In this document: piece after piece, positions 48,187 to 56,742 of the stretch
Numbering within the stretch: the stretch's first letter is position 1
Layout: every line of letters begins with the position of its first letter
From: Porphyromonas macacae DSM 20710 = JCM 13914
Lineage (GTDB): Bacteria; Bacteroidota; Bacteroidia; Bacteroidales; Porphyromonadaceae
Reading direction: 5' to 3'
Length of the DNA: 64,000 bases
NCBI RefSeq assembly: GCF_000379945.1
Contig: NZ_KB904149.1
Span: 1-64,000 of the forward strand
Made by a program: the position numbers and the translations under genes
Notes under the pieces: model-generated
Seen by the model: the letters and a program-made list of their open reading frames with translations, nothing else
Told to the model about the DNA's origin: nothing
Database searches by the model: none

Positions 48187-48630
48187 ACCATAATATAAAA
48201 CAACGAAGTAAAGCCTGTTTTTTTGAAGACTTTACTGCCAAAAATCTCTCTTTTGCAAAGGACATGATAAATCTGAGCATTCAACATAATAAAATAAAAA
48301 CAGCTTTGGTAAAACAAATAATACTTTGAGTGCCACTGAAAATGCCCCATACAAAAACCGAATTAAAGAACAAACTTTGTTATTTTTTTCAAAATATACA
48401 AACCTGTTAGTAAACAAGAACTACAAAACCTCTATAATCAATCTCAAAGAACAACCCCCAAACAAGCCAATATCTCCAAAGACATAAAATAATTATATCG
48501 TATCGAAAAAATCCTTTGTTGCCCCCGAAGAGGAGCGACCTCGAATCGCTTCCGGATCGTACCGCAAAATGAATGCCTCAAAGAGAAGGCATTCGGCCGG
48601 TGTAAACCCAAAGTCGTCTTAAAACAAAAA
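48187..48630. other. Gene-free region upstream of the tandem repeat
   Basis: About 440 bases with no gene recognised. A short hairpin, GAATGCCT / AGGCATTC, lies at 48571-48594. Confidence 0.45.
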
Positions 48631-48814
48631 GTGTGTCAACCTGAAATGGTTTTTAGAAAAAACAGTGTAAATTTAATCTCGAACTTGACCGCCCCGGGTG
48701 TCAACTTTTTCAGTACACGTTAGTGTGTCAACCTGAAATGGATTTTAGAAAAAACAGTGTAAATTTAATCGCGAACTTAACCGCCTCGAGTGTCAACTTT
48801 TTTCAGTACACGTC
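48631..48814. repeat. Two tandem copies of a 92-bp repeat
   Basis: Copies begin at 48631 and 48723 with GTGTGTCAACCTGAAATGG, and each ends with CAGTACACGT. They differ at only a handful of positions (for example GGTTTT/GGATTT, CTCGAACTTG/GCGAACTTA). Each ends in the R3 motif TTTCAGTACACGT. The pair lies directly upstream of the small-peptide/GLPGLI operon, and no spacer array is present. Confidence 0.85.
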
Positions 48815-48872
48815 AAGTTTAGTCACCTGAGTAACTTCCTTAGGTGTTTTATTAATTTAATATTTAAAAATT

Positions 48873-49135
48873 ATGAAAAAGTTGTTTTAACCGCAATGGC
48901 ATTAATGTGCCTACCAGTTTTCTCTTTGGCTGAAAAAATAGCTGAAGCTCCTATGAGTTTTCCTGTACCTATTGAAGTGACAGTTGAAGAGATGGTTGCA
49001 AATCCAAAAGTAGATCCGTACATACAGATGTACTGTGTATGGACTACTTGTACAGGTACAATATGCGATGAGAAATTCTCTGATGATAAAGTCGCAATAG
49101 ATTTTATTGATAAATTTGATCATTGTTATGATTAA
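48873..49135 (+). pseudogene. Small secreted four-cysteine protein, broken by a one-base frameshift
   Basis: The ATG at 48873 is followed by AAAAAG TTG TTT TAA, so the frame stops after five codons. Adding one A in the A5 run restores an 87-residue protein. It starts MKKVVLTAMALMCLPVFSLA, a clear signal peptide, and then runs to the stop at 49135. The mature part of about 67 residues is acidic at its N-terminus and ends with a cysteine cluster: YCVWTTCTGTICDEKF and DHCYD, four Cys. The frame from 48896 alone would lack the charged signal start. The next gene begins 10 bases later. A sequencing error, a phase-variable A run or a true pseudogene are all possible. I do not recognise the family. 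Confidence 0.7.
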
Positions 49136-49145
49136 CTTTTTAGAA

Positions 49146-49967
49146 ATGAAAGTAAAAATTTCGATCATAATTTGCATTCTCCTTTTGTTTTGCGCTCAAT
49201 CAAATGCTCAGTCATATAGAGCTATGTACGAGGGAGAAGAGGTAAATTTATATGATGGAGAGGTCATTCGTGACCTCTTCATCCTCGATATCTCGAAGAG
49301 TGGAAAAAGTCTATTTCAAAGCTATTACTCCGTAAAAAGAGATTCAATCAGAGATGTCGAAATCAAACGTGGCATAGATCGCTATGAAATTTTAGCTCAA
49401 ATGCGAAATGTACAACCCGGAACAAAGAACAAAGTCTTTTTCGACCCTCAAAAAAAGAGTTTCACAGAAATTGACCACGGAGGAATAGATTATTTCAAAA
49501 CCTCAGAACAGATTAAGGAACGCAGTTATACATTCGCAGACTCAACAAAAGTGGTGGCAGGATATTTTTCGAATGCAGCAATAGTTTCTCTTTATGGTCG
49601 GGAATGGGTTGTTTATTACACCACGGAGATCTCAATGCCATACGGTCCATGGAAAATCAATGGTTTACCGGGATTGGTGACCGAAGCATACACAACAGAT
49701 GGTGCATATAGATTTACACTTACCGGATTTGAGAAGATGGCTGAAAGCAGAGTTATTGAGGTTCCGTTCAAGATGAACAATCAACCCGTACTTGAAGTGA
49801 GCCACAAGGAAATGCTTTGGATAAGAAAACTTTGTGCGTGTAAGGATCCAAGACCAATACTGAAGAAGTACTCAAAGGGTGCTGACATGAGTCAAATGTA
49901 CCACGACAAAATAGATAAGAGATACCGTGAGCTGGCAAAACGATACCAGTACATAGAGAAAGAGTAA
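49146..49967 (+). CDS. GLPGLI-family secreted protein
   Basis: A 273-residue secreted protein of the GLPGLI family (also called Porph_ging), widespread in Bacteroidetes and without an assigned reaction. A signal peptide of about 20 residues ends in SNAQS. The family motif is in PWKINGLPGLVTEAYTTDG, followed by FTLTGFEK. The start is taken at the ATG at 49146-49148; the open frame to 49107 would run into the preceding small gene. It lies 10 bases after the small Cys-rich protein gene and one base before the receptor gene, so the three form one transcription unit. A pair CAC (Cys-Ala-Cys) sits near residue 230. Confidence 0.9.
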   Translation: MKVKISIIICILLLFCAQSNAQSYRAMYEGEEVNLYDGEVIRDLFILDISKSGKSLFQSYYSVKRDSIRDVEIKRGIDRYEILAQMRNVQPGTKNKVFFDPQKKSFTEIDHGGIDYFKTSEQIKERSYTFADSTKVVAGYFSNAAIVSLYGREWVVYYTTEISMPYGPWKINGLPGLVTEAYTTDGAYRFTLTGFEKMAESRVIEVPFKMNNQPVLEVSHKEMLWIRKLCACKDPRPILKKYSKGADMSQMYHDKIDKRYRELAKRYQYIEKE

Positions 49968-49968
49968 A

Positions 49969-52587
49969 ATGAAAAGGTGCTGCCTCATAGTTTTGTCTTT
50001 ACTCTTATTTTCACTAACCAATCTATCGTCACATGCTCAGATGGTGATAGCGGGGGAGGTCGTACAAAAGAATGGAACTGAAAAAGTCGCCGGTGCTATC
50101 CTTTACCTGATAGATGCCAAAAGCAATAAGTCTATCAGTATCGCTCAGAGCGAAGATGACGGCAGTTTTGTATTCAAGAGCTCTAAACAACCGGAACAAG
50201 ATCAGGAGTTGGTGCTCAGGGCTATCCTCTTGGGTTACAAGCCTCTCAAACAAGTTGTAAAGTATTCGAATGGGATGGTACTCAGGCTTGAAATGGAGGC
50301 TACCTCCTTTGAACTCAGAGAAGTGAAGATAAAAGCTCCGGCAATCAGAGAGTTGGGTGATACAGTCATTTATCGAACCTCCGCCTTTGCCCAAAAGCAG
50401 GATATGACCTTAGCGCAGGTACTTGAAAGAATGCCGGGATTGGAGATTGGAAATGGAGGCCTGATAAAATATGAGGGTAAACCGATCAATAAGTTCTACA
50501 TAGAACAGATGGACTTGCTCGGGCGAAGGTATAGTATGGCAAGCAACTCTCTCAGACCTGAGGATGTGGCTGCAGTGGAGATTTATCGCAACCACGAACC
50601 TCTCAGAATGCTGGAGGATCAGTCACTATCAGACAGGGCAGCACTCAATATCAAACTAACGAAGAGAGCCAAAGGAAGAATACTTGCGTGGGCGTGGCTA
50701 TCAGCAGGTGTTGGAGAGGATCCGTTTCTATACGACTTAAATGGACGAATAATGAGGTTTAACTCCACGTCTCAGGGCCTTTACTTAATTAAAGCCAATG
50801 ACACAGGCAAAGACGTGATTGAAGAGATACGTGCTCACGAACTGTCTATGAGTAGAAAGCTGGTCTTTTCGATGAGTGATTACGCCTCTCCCGACTTTTA
50901 CCAAAGTATGGGCGAAGCACTTAAGGGATCGCCAATAGGCAAACGACAGAGATTTAATCACTCCTGTGTACTTTCGGGAAATCAGCTGCTCAAACTTGGA
51001 GACCACCGGTTTCTACGTATCAATGCTCTCTATAGTGATGAAAGATTTAACTCCTCTAAACAGGAGACAATCGACTATACGCTACCCGATGGTCACTCGC
51101 ATACCCTAACCGGCGAACAAGACTATGAATCAAGAGAGAGGCGAATGGTGATAGAGGGTGACTACGAACACAACGGTGACAGGTCCTACTTTGACAATAA
51201 GACCAAGTTAGAATACAAGTCCGGCAACAGTATAGATCAGCTGAGACAGGATCATGCAGCATACGAGCAAAAGTTGTCACTCCCCTACCTAAAGATTGAA
51301 AATAGCACCACGTATCTCTTCAGACTGGGTAAAAGATTGATAAAGTTGGATAATAAAGCTAAATATCTATCTCGCAATCAAACTATAAACACATCCTTTC
51401 ATAGAAATCAATCGATCAAGAGCAGTCTTTTGGACAACAGTCTGCTTCTTGGTGCTAACCGGGTCCTGGGGAAACACCAATTAGACAACACATTACAGTG
51501 GGACTTACAATATCACAACATAGGAGTAGAGAGTTCATGGTTGTTGCAGAAACCGGAACAGCTTTCTGAGTATCTCTCCAATAGTATTCGCTGGAGTCCT
51601 CAGTACAATTGGAAGATCGGGAACTGGTATCTGATGGCAGAGCTACCTGTTACTTACTATGCCTATAAATATCAACATAAAAATGAGAATTTCGTAAAGG
51701 CAGAGCTATATCTGAGGGGCAGCAAGTATTGGGCTAATAACCTGAAAGCGGATGGATCATACCGCTTCTATCACCATATTTCAGGAGCATCAAGCCAACT
51801 TCCGGGACTCAAAATAATTGACTCCCGGAGACTTACCGAGCTACTTCCAAACCCATATCAAGGAAATACTCATACAGGCACACTAAATCTATCATATACG
51901 GTACCGACGAGTGGCACAGCAATCAATGCAAGCACAACCTTATCAAATAGCAAAAGGGCATATACTTCATCCTCCGAACTACAGGATGGCTATATAGTAT
52001 TCAAGCAAATAGAGCGTCCTTCGATTTCAACAAGGTGGAGTAATAGCATTCGAGTATCACAAACATTCTGGCAAGGTAAGTTGGATGCCTCAATAAAAGG
52101 GTTATATAATCGAAGCCGGTCAGAAACTTATATTCAGAAAGAAGAAATTGATTTGATTTCCCACAATTACTCGGTATGGACAGATCTATCTTTACGCATC
52201 ACACCGGATATCAAATTAGACTATTCAGGTTCGCTAATGGAGAATCGATCCAATAGTACTGAGGGCAGGACGCTGATACTTCCTAAGTTGCTTATGCAAA
52301 AACATAAGGGCACACTACTCGTATGGCTCTCTAACAAATGGTCAGCTACTGCTACTGCCGAACATCACCATACTTCAGAAAAAAAGAGAGGCAGCTCTTC
52401 CAATGTTACCTTCCTCGACTTGGGATTCAAATACCACGGAAAAAAGGTGGGTATAGACCTGCTGGTATCAAATATCACCAATCAGATGAATTATGAAGCG
52501 ATTACGATAAACGAGCCTCATACATCTATAGTCACCACACCGCTACGCCCTTTTGAAGTGTTGCTCACCTTTACCTTAAAGCAGTGA
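49969..52587 (+). CDS. TonB-dependent receptor-like outer-membrane protein with N-terminal regulatory domain
   Basis: An 872-residue outer-membrane protein. After the signal peptide (ending SSHAQM) comes a carboxypeptidase-regulatory-like beta-sandwich domain (residues 25-110). Next is a plug-like region with LAQVLERMPGLEIGNG and YRNHEPLRMLEDQS. The remainder, from about residue 240, is rich in alternating aromatic strands expected of a 22-strand barrel. The C-terminus ends LTFTLKQ. It follows the GLPGLI gene by one base, the usual partner arrangement for this receptor type. The cargo is unknown. Export or uptake of the small Cys-rich protein next door is a guess. SusD is absent. Confidence 0.88.
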   Translation: MKRCCLIVLSLLLFSLTNLSSHAQMVIAGEVVQKNGTEKVAGAILYLIDAKSNKSISIAQSEDDGSFVFKSSKQPEQDQELVLRAILLGYKPLKQVVKYSNGMVLRLEMEATSFELREVKIKAPAIRELGDTVIYRTSAFAQKQDMTLAQVLERMPGLEIGNGGLIKYEGKPINKFYIEQMDLLGRRYSMASNSLRPEDVAAVEIYRNHEPLRMLEDQSLSDRAALNIKLTKRAKGRILAWAWLSAGVGEDPFLYDLNGRIMRFNSTSQGLYLIKANDTGKDVIEEIRAHELSMSRKLVFSMSDYASPDFYQSMGEALKGSPIGKRQRFNHSCVLSGNQLLKLGDHRFLRINALYSDERFNSSKQETIDYTLPDGHSHTLTGEQDYESRERRMVIEGDYEHNGDRSYFDNKTKLEYKSGNSIDQLRQDHAAYEQKLSLPYLKIENSTTYLFRLGKRLIKLDNKAKYLSRNQTINTSFHRNQSIKSSLLDNSLLLGANRVLGKHQLDNTLQWDLQYHNIGVESSWLLQKPEQLSEYLSNSIRWSPQYNWKIGNWYLMAELPVTYYAYKYQHKNENFVKAELYLRGSKYWANNLKADGSYRFYHHISGASSQLPGLKIIDSRRLTELLPNPYQGNTHTGTLNLSYTVPTSGTAINASTTLSNSKRAYTSSSELQDGYIVFKQIERPSISTRWSNSIRVSQTFWQGKLDASIKGLYNRSRSETYIQKEEIDLISHNYSVWTDLSLRITPDIKLDYSGSLMENRSNSTEGRTLILPKLLMQKHKGTLLVWLSNKWSATATAEHHHTSEKKRGSSSNVTFLDLGFKYHGKKVGIDLLVSNITNQMNYEAITINEPHTSIVTTPLRPFEVLLTFTLKQ

Positions 52588-52910
52588 AAACAATAACGGA
52601 ATTATTTATGGATCTGTATTGCAGAAGATCTTGAAGCAATGGCATATAATCTCAAATTTATGCCTAACCCTGTTATATCCACAAGCATCGGATAAGCAGG
52701 GAAAGCTTCTTGAAGATAAATCAATTTCATCCTGAAAGGGATAATGAGGAAGTATAACTTTCGACATTTTATTTGTCCAAGAACGAAAAACAGAACTAAA
52801 AGGGAAAGGCATAGCACACAGAATTGTGCAACAGCCTAAAAAAGCATCAATCAAGCTATTTGTAAGAACATAAATACAAAAAAATAAAGCTCTGACGAAC
52901 GAGACTTACA
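52588..52910. other. Gene-free region after the receptor gene
   Basis: About 320 bases. Short open frames on the reverse strand are hydrophobic but have no family marks and no good start context. I see nothing else that I can support. Confidence 0.4.
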
Positions 52911-53183
52911 GTGCAACTGCATCAAAATAGAGAGTTATCTTTTGGTTATGGATATACAAGATTATTTTTCTAAGGTAGAAGACCCACGGGTAGTGGGTCG
53001 TTGTAAGCATAAGTTAAGCGATATTTTAGTAATTGCACCGGCGAGTTATCTGTGTGGGGGGCGAGGATTATGAGTCGATGCGCAATACAAAGACAAGCGA
53101 TCCTTACGGAAGAGGTTATTCAAAGCCGCATTGAATATGGACTACCTCAAAAAGCTGCTAAAGATTTGATGCGGTTGCCCTGT
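52911..53183 (+). mobile_element. ISAs1-type element remnant with both ends, internally deleted
   Basis: Starts with CAGTGCAACTGCATC and ends with GATGCGGTTGCCCTG, an inverted-repeat pair with 13 of 15 positions matching. Between them is the 5' part of an ISAs1-type transposase: an ATG at 52949 begins MDIQDYFSKVEDPRVVGRCK, then KLSDILVI. The frame is broken after about 43 codons. The element of about 273 bp is thus a MITE-like deletion derivative that could still be moved in trans by a full-length relative. No target-site duplication was recognised. Confidence 0.72.
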
Positions 53184-53526
53184 ACAAAACACATTGGGAT
53201 ATTTGGAACATTCGTTTTTTTTCTACCTTTGGAATCGATGAGTATATTACGAAGACGTGCATATATTGCAAGTAGAGATTCGCCATCTTTAGTTTTTACA
53301 AGTGCAATGTGATTTGTAGTTTTGTTGAATTATTTTATTAGAATTAAGGCGTTAAAAGATTTCAATATCCACGTTGACACACAATAAGCATAGTGTCAAA
53401 AATGGGATGTTTAAGTCTTGCAACTGGCTTTAAGTGCAAGGTTTGTTTCGTAAAAAATAAAAAGCGTAATCCTGAAAAGCTTTGAAAGAGTAGGGAAAAT
53501 AAAAAAAACGTATTTTTTTGAGATCT
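53184..53526. other. AT-rich interval before the candidate leader peptide
   Basis: About 340 bases without a recognised gene. GTTGACACAC at 53373-53382 is the reverse complement of the start of the 92-bp repeats at 48631 and 48723, leaving open that both were ends of one larger element. Confidence 0.4.
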
Positions 53527-53733
53527 GTGAAAGACAACTCCTTGTTTTTGAATAAACTAAAGTTGAGTGAAATAAAAGGAGGGATGCCCCCTAATAAGTC
53601 TGACCAAGAGTGCGGATATACTGACACAAAACGACCTGGATTGTTAAACGACCGATGTGATGTGGCACGAGAATCACTTCTAGATGTTAGTGATACGCAT
53701 AGGGCTATAGACACTCCATTACCTAAACCTTGA
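53527..53733 (+). CDS. Candidate double-glycine leader peptide precursor
   Basis: A frame of 68 codons from a GTG at 53527; a TTG at 53518 would add three residues, and no ATG is present. It begins MKDNSLFLNKLKLSEIKGG in translation, assuming the GTG is read as Met. The pattern of short basic/hydrophobic residues, LSEIKGG and then a small acidic/polar tail is that of Bacteroidetes double-glycine leaders for peptides processed by a PCAT-type transporter. The tail of about 49 residues contains two Cys. The next gene begins 53 bases later. No transporter or maturation enzyme is nearby, and the start is weak, so this could be a degenerate gene. Confidence 0.42.
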   Translation: MKDNSLFLNKLKLSEIKGGMPPNKSDQECGYTDTKRPGLLNDRCDVARESLLDVSDTHRAIDTPLPKP

Positions 53734-53786
53734 AAATAAACTTTTTGGTCAATAGAGCCCTTCTATTAACGAAGAAACTTAACACT

Positions 53787-54737
53787 ATGAAGAAAATTGT
53801 AACAGTATTGCTTTCCGTTATTTTATTCTATACAACCACTAGTGCTAATAATGATTATAGGGATTACTATAAGAGTCTAGTGGAAAGTAAAATTGATGAA
53901 GCTAATGGAAAGTATGAAGAAGCATATAAAAAATATTTGGTCACATTGAACTCTGCATATCCTTTTCCGGATGACATTATAGCAACGATAAGATGTTGCA
54001 TGAAAACCCAGCATAAAAAAGATATACCTCAATTAATTAAATTGTTAGTTCAGAGTGGATTTAAAACAGAAGAAGAAACCTTTCCTGTTTTGAGAAAGAA
54101 CAATACAATGGTAGATTTCTATAGGACATTTCCAATAAAGGAGTATGCTGAATATTTTTATTCTATTTATCCTCAAGAACGGAAAGAATATCTAACAAGT
54201 GATCGCGAATTAAAAAGTAGGATATTAAATTCTTTTTCTACTTTGGAATATTTTATAATTCAACAACGTATGATGATGCCGAATGACATCGCAGTACAAG
54301 AAAATTCCTATAAAATTGTTTGTGATTTATTGCTCAATCTTGAGAACACCGATCAAGATTTTTCCAGATTAGGTACGGATACTTGGTTAGATCAAAGGTT
54401 TATTGTGTTATTAGTACATACTGCCCAATATCTGTTTGGTATTGATTATGAAAGATTTATGAGATTTGACCGTTTTTTGTGGAATATGGTGCTTCAAGGG
54501 AATTTGCATGCAGAGCAATATGGAGTAATCATTGATGCTGCTCATTTTTCAAAGGATGGAATGTCCTTGTTTGGAAATTTTTTAAGTTCAGATGAAGATG
54601 GCAATTGGATGGTTTCGCCTGTAAAGAATCTAGAAAGTGTTGACAGTTTAAGAGCTAGTATATTCTTATCTCCTTTATGGGTGAAAGCTAAATTGAAGAA
54701 TATAAAGTTACCTGCTGGTTACGATTACAAAAAATAA
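53787..54737 (+). CDS. Secreted protein of unknown function, AT-rich
   Basis: A 316-residue protein with a signal peptide (MKKIVTVLLSVILFYTTTSA). The mature part is mostly charged and helix-rich, with TPR-like spacing early on (YKSLVESKIDEANGKYEEAYKKY). No family with a known function is recognised. The start is the ATG at 53787-53789; the longer frame to 53730 would place extra residues before the signal peptide. Codon and base use are visibly more AT-rich than the flanking housekeeping genes, which suggests recent transfer. It lies between two inverted ISAs1 remnants and just after the candidate leader peptide. Confidence 0.72.
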   Translation: MKKIVTVLLSVILFYTTTSANNDYRDYYKSLVESKIDEANGKYEEAYKKYLVTLNSAYPFPDDIIATIRCCMKTQHKKDIPQLIKLLVQSGFKTEEETFPVLRKNNTMVDFYRTFPIKEYAEYFYSIYPQERKEYLTSDRELKSRILNSFSTLEYFIIQQRMMMPNDIAVQENSYKIVCDLLLNLENTDQDFSRLGTDTWLDQRFIVLLVHTAQYLFGIDYERFMRFDRFLWNMVLQGNLHAEQYGVIIDAAHFSKDGMSLFGNFLSSDEDGNWMVSPVKNLESVDSLRASIFLSPLWVKAKLKNIKLPAGYDYKK

Positions 54738-55069
54738 TTAACCTTATAATTGCACATGATTATTAATATTAAAGATGAACATGAACCAACCACAGATCTT
54801 CTTGTAAATCTTTAGCAGCTTTTTGAGGTAGTCCATATTCAATGTGGCTTTGAATAACCTCTTCCGTAAGATAGCTTGTCTTTGTATTGCGGTATTGCGC
54901 ATCGACTCATAATCCTCTCCTCCACACAGATAACCAGCTAAACAAATAACTAAAATATCGCTCAACTTATGCTTGCAACGACCCACTACCCGTGGGTCTT
55001 CTACCTTAGAAAAAAATCTTGTATATCCATAACCAAAAGATAACTCTCTATTTTGATGCAGTTGCCCTG
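54738..55069 (-). mobile_element. ISAs1-type element remnant, inverted to the one at 52911
   Basis: On the reverse strand the sequence from 55069 downward begins CAGGGCAACTGCATC, the same end as the left copy. It then reads ATGGATATACAAGATT at 55030 and continues VVGRCKHKLSDILV in a second frame. One base is lost relative to the left copy, in the TTTTTTT run after GATT, which breaks the frame. Identity with the left remnant extends for about 260 bases (through AAAGATTT) and then the two differ. The far end of the element is not found, so this copy is truncated around 54786. The stretch 54738-54786 has no recognised feature. Confidence 0.7.
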
Positions 55070-55110
55070 TGAAACTTATTAACCTTAGTATACTTTTATT
55101 TAAGATTTTT

Positions 55111-55118
55111 TATCTTTG
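55111..55118 (+). promoter_or_regulatory. Putative -7 box of the SPOR gene and murB
   Basis: TATCTTTG matches TAnnTTTG, about 93 bases before the SPOR start. T-rich upstream positions but no clear TTG. Confidence 0.5.
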
Positions 55119-55210
55119 TACAAATGAGAGAACATAATAATTGGTTAAAAGACGATATTATATTTAGTTAAGAACCATTCTCATCAAAAACAACAAAAAG
55201 AATTTGGATT

Positions 55211-55684
55211 ATGAAAAAAATGGTAATGGCTGTTGCAGCCTTGGGAATGCTACTCACAGTAGCTTCATGTTCTCCTAAGAAAAGTGCATATCGCCAAGCT
55301 TACGAGCAAGCAAAACAACGTGAAATTGCAGCAGATGATAATTCTGTAGTTAAAGAGGAAACCCCGATGGTATCCGAGCCTTCCGCCAACATTTCCATCC
55401 GTAAAGAACGTTTGCAAACCGTAGAGGGGGAAAACGAAGCTAACCTGCGTCAATACAGTGTCGTTGTGGGCAGCTTCCAAAATGAAGCCAATGCCAAAGC
55501 TCTAAAAACCAGAATGACAGCTGACGGTTATAATTGCATACTGGCTAAAAACGAGTTCGGTATGGTTCGTGTCATCGTTGCAAGTTTTAACTCATACAAC
55601 GAAGCAGCCGGCTCTCGCGATGCAATAAAAGCGCGTTACGCTCCTGAATTTTCGGATGCCTGGTTATTGGAAAGAAGCCTTTAA
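55211..55684 (+). CDS. SPOR-domain lipoprotein
   Basis: A 157-residue lipoprotein. The signal sequence ends with lipobox TVASC (lipidated Cys20). After a linker of about 55 residues, the C-terminal about 75 residues form a SPOR domain (QYSVVVGSFQNEANAKALKTR ... VRVIVASF), which binds denuded peptidoglycan strands at the division site. Role in cell division or envelope maintenance is inferred from that domain. Its stop overlaps the murB start by one base (TAATG), consistent with one operon for cell-wall work. Confidence 0.93.
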   Translation: MKKMVMAVAALGMLLTVASCSPKKSAYRQAYEQAKQREIAADDNSVVKEETPMVSEPSANISIRKERLQTVEGENEANLRQYSVVVGSFQNEANAKALKTRMTADGYNCILAKNEFGMVRVIVASFNSYNEAAGSRDAIKARYAPEFSDAWLLERSL

Positions 55685-56700
55685 TGGATATTCAAAAAGA
55701 AAAACTTCTTACAGAGTATAACACGTTCCACATACCGGCAACTGCCCAGTGGTTTATTACATACGACTCTTTAGAAGAACTCAAAACATTACTCCGGGAC
55801 GAATATTTTCAAGAGTGCCGGTCTTTATCTGTTGGCGAGGGAAGCAATTTGCTCTTCCTCGCTAATTTTCATGGTATTATCTTACACTCGAATATTCGCT
55901 CGATAGAAGAGATCGAGCGGGATGACGAACAGATTGTGCTCAGGGTCGGAGCCGGAGTAAACTGGGACGATTTTGTGGCCTATGCAGTAAAACATGGCTA
56001 CTACGGCATAGAAAATCTTTCTCTCATACCGGGGCAGGTAGGCTCATCTGCCATTCAGAATATCGGGGCATACGGCACAGAGGCGTGCCAATACATCCGT
56101 GCCGTACATACCATTCACCGACGCACGGGTGAAGAGCGGGTTTTCGATGTAAACGAGTGTAACTACCGTTACAGACACAGCATATTCAAAGAACCGGAAT
56201 ATCAGGACTATATCGTTTGGGCAGTAGACTATGCCCTGCACCTGAAACCGATACTGAACCTTACCTACCGGGAATTGGCAAACAAATACGGAACAGATAA
56301 AGAACAGCCGAGTTTGGCGGATGTAAGACAAACGGTTATAGACATCCGAAGGGCCAAACTGCCCGATCCCGAAGAGATCGGTAATGCCGGCAGTTTTTTC
56401 ATGAATCCTATTATCACAGGAGAAGCATTCGTTCAATTGAACAAAGAATATCCCGATATTCCCCACTACCCCATGCCTGACGGGCGGGTGAAAGTTCCGG
56501 CCGGATGGCTGATCGAGCAATGCGGTCTGAAAGGCTACAAAACCGATAAAGCAGGAGTTTACGAAAAACAAGCGCTGGTACTGGTCAATTTGGGAGAAGC
56601 CACAGGCACGGATATTGCCAATCTGGCTGCCTTTGTTCAAAAATCCGTGGCAGAAAAATTCGGTATTACCATTCAACCTGAAGTAAAATATATCAGCTGA
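55684..56700 (+). CDS. murB: UDP-N-acetylenolpyruvoylglucosamine reductase
   Basis: FAD-dependent enzyme that reduces UDP-GlcNAc-enolpyruvate to UDP-MurNAc, the second committed step of peptidoglycan synthesis. FAD-binding blocks are TYDSLEELK and SVGEGSNLLFL, then GLSLIPGQVGSSAIQNIGAYG-like residues around 115-135. The catalytic Ser lies in NAGSFFMNPIIT. The 338 residues are typical of the type I form. It overlaps the SPOR gene by one base, and the MBL-LipB gene begins 42 bases later. Confidence 0.96.
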   Translation: MDIQKEKLLTEYNTFHIPATAQWFITYDSLEELKTLLRDEYFQECRSLSVGEGSNLLFLANFHGIILHSNIRSIEEIERDDEQIVLRVGAGVNWDDFVAYAVKHGYYGIENLSLIPGQVGSSAIQNIGAYGTEACQYIRAVHTIHRRTGEERVFDVNECNYRYRHSIFKEPEYQDYIVWAVDYALHLKPILNLTYRELANKYGTDKEQPSLADVRQTVIDIRRAKLPDPEEIGNAGSFFMNPIITGEAFVQLNKEYPDIPHYPMPDGRVKVPAGWLIEQCGLKGYKTDKAGVYEKQALVLVNLGEATGTDIANLAAFVQKSVAEKFGITIQPEVKYIS

Positions 56701-56742
56701 AACCATCTGAAAAAACCTTATTGAAGAAAACTCTCTATTACA

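Noticed and set aside
48631-48814. Tandem repeats taken for a CRISPR array
   Set aside because: There are only two copies of 92 bp and no unique spacers between short repeats.
52602-52854. Small reverse-strand frames after the receptor gene
   Set aside because: Hydrophobic by chance, overlapping each other in different frames, no start or family support.
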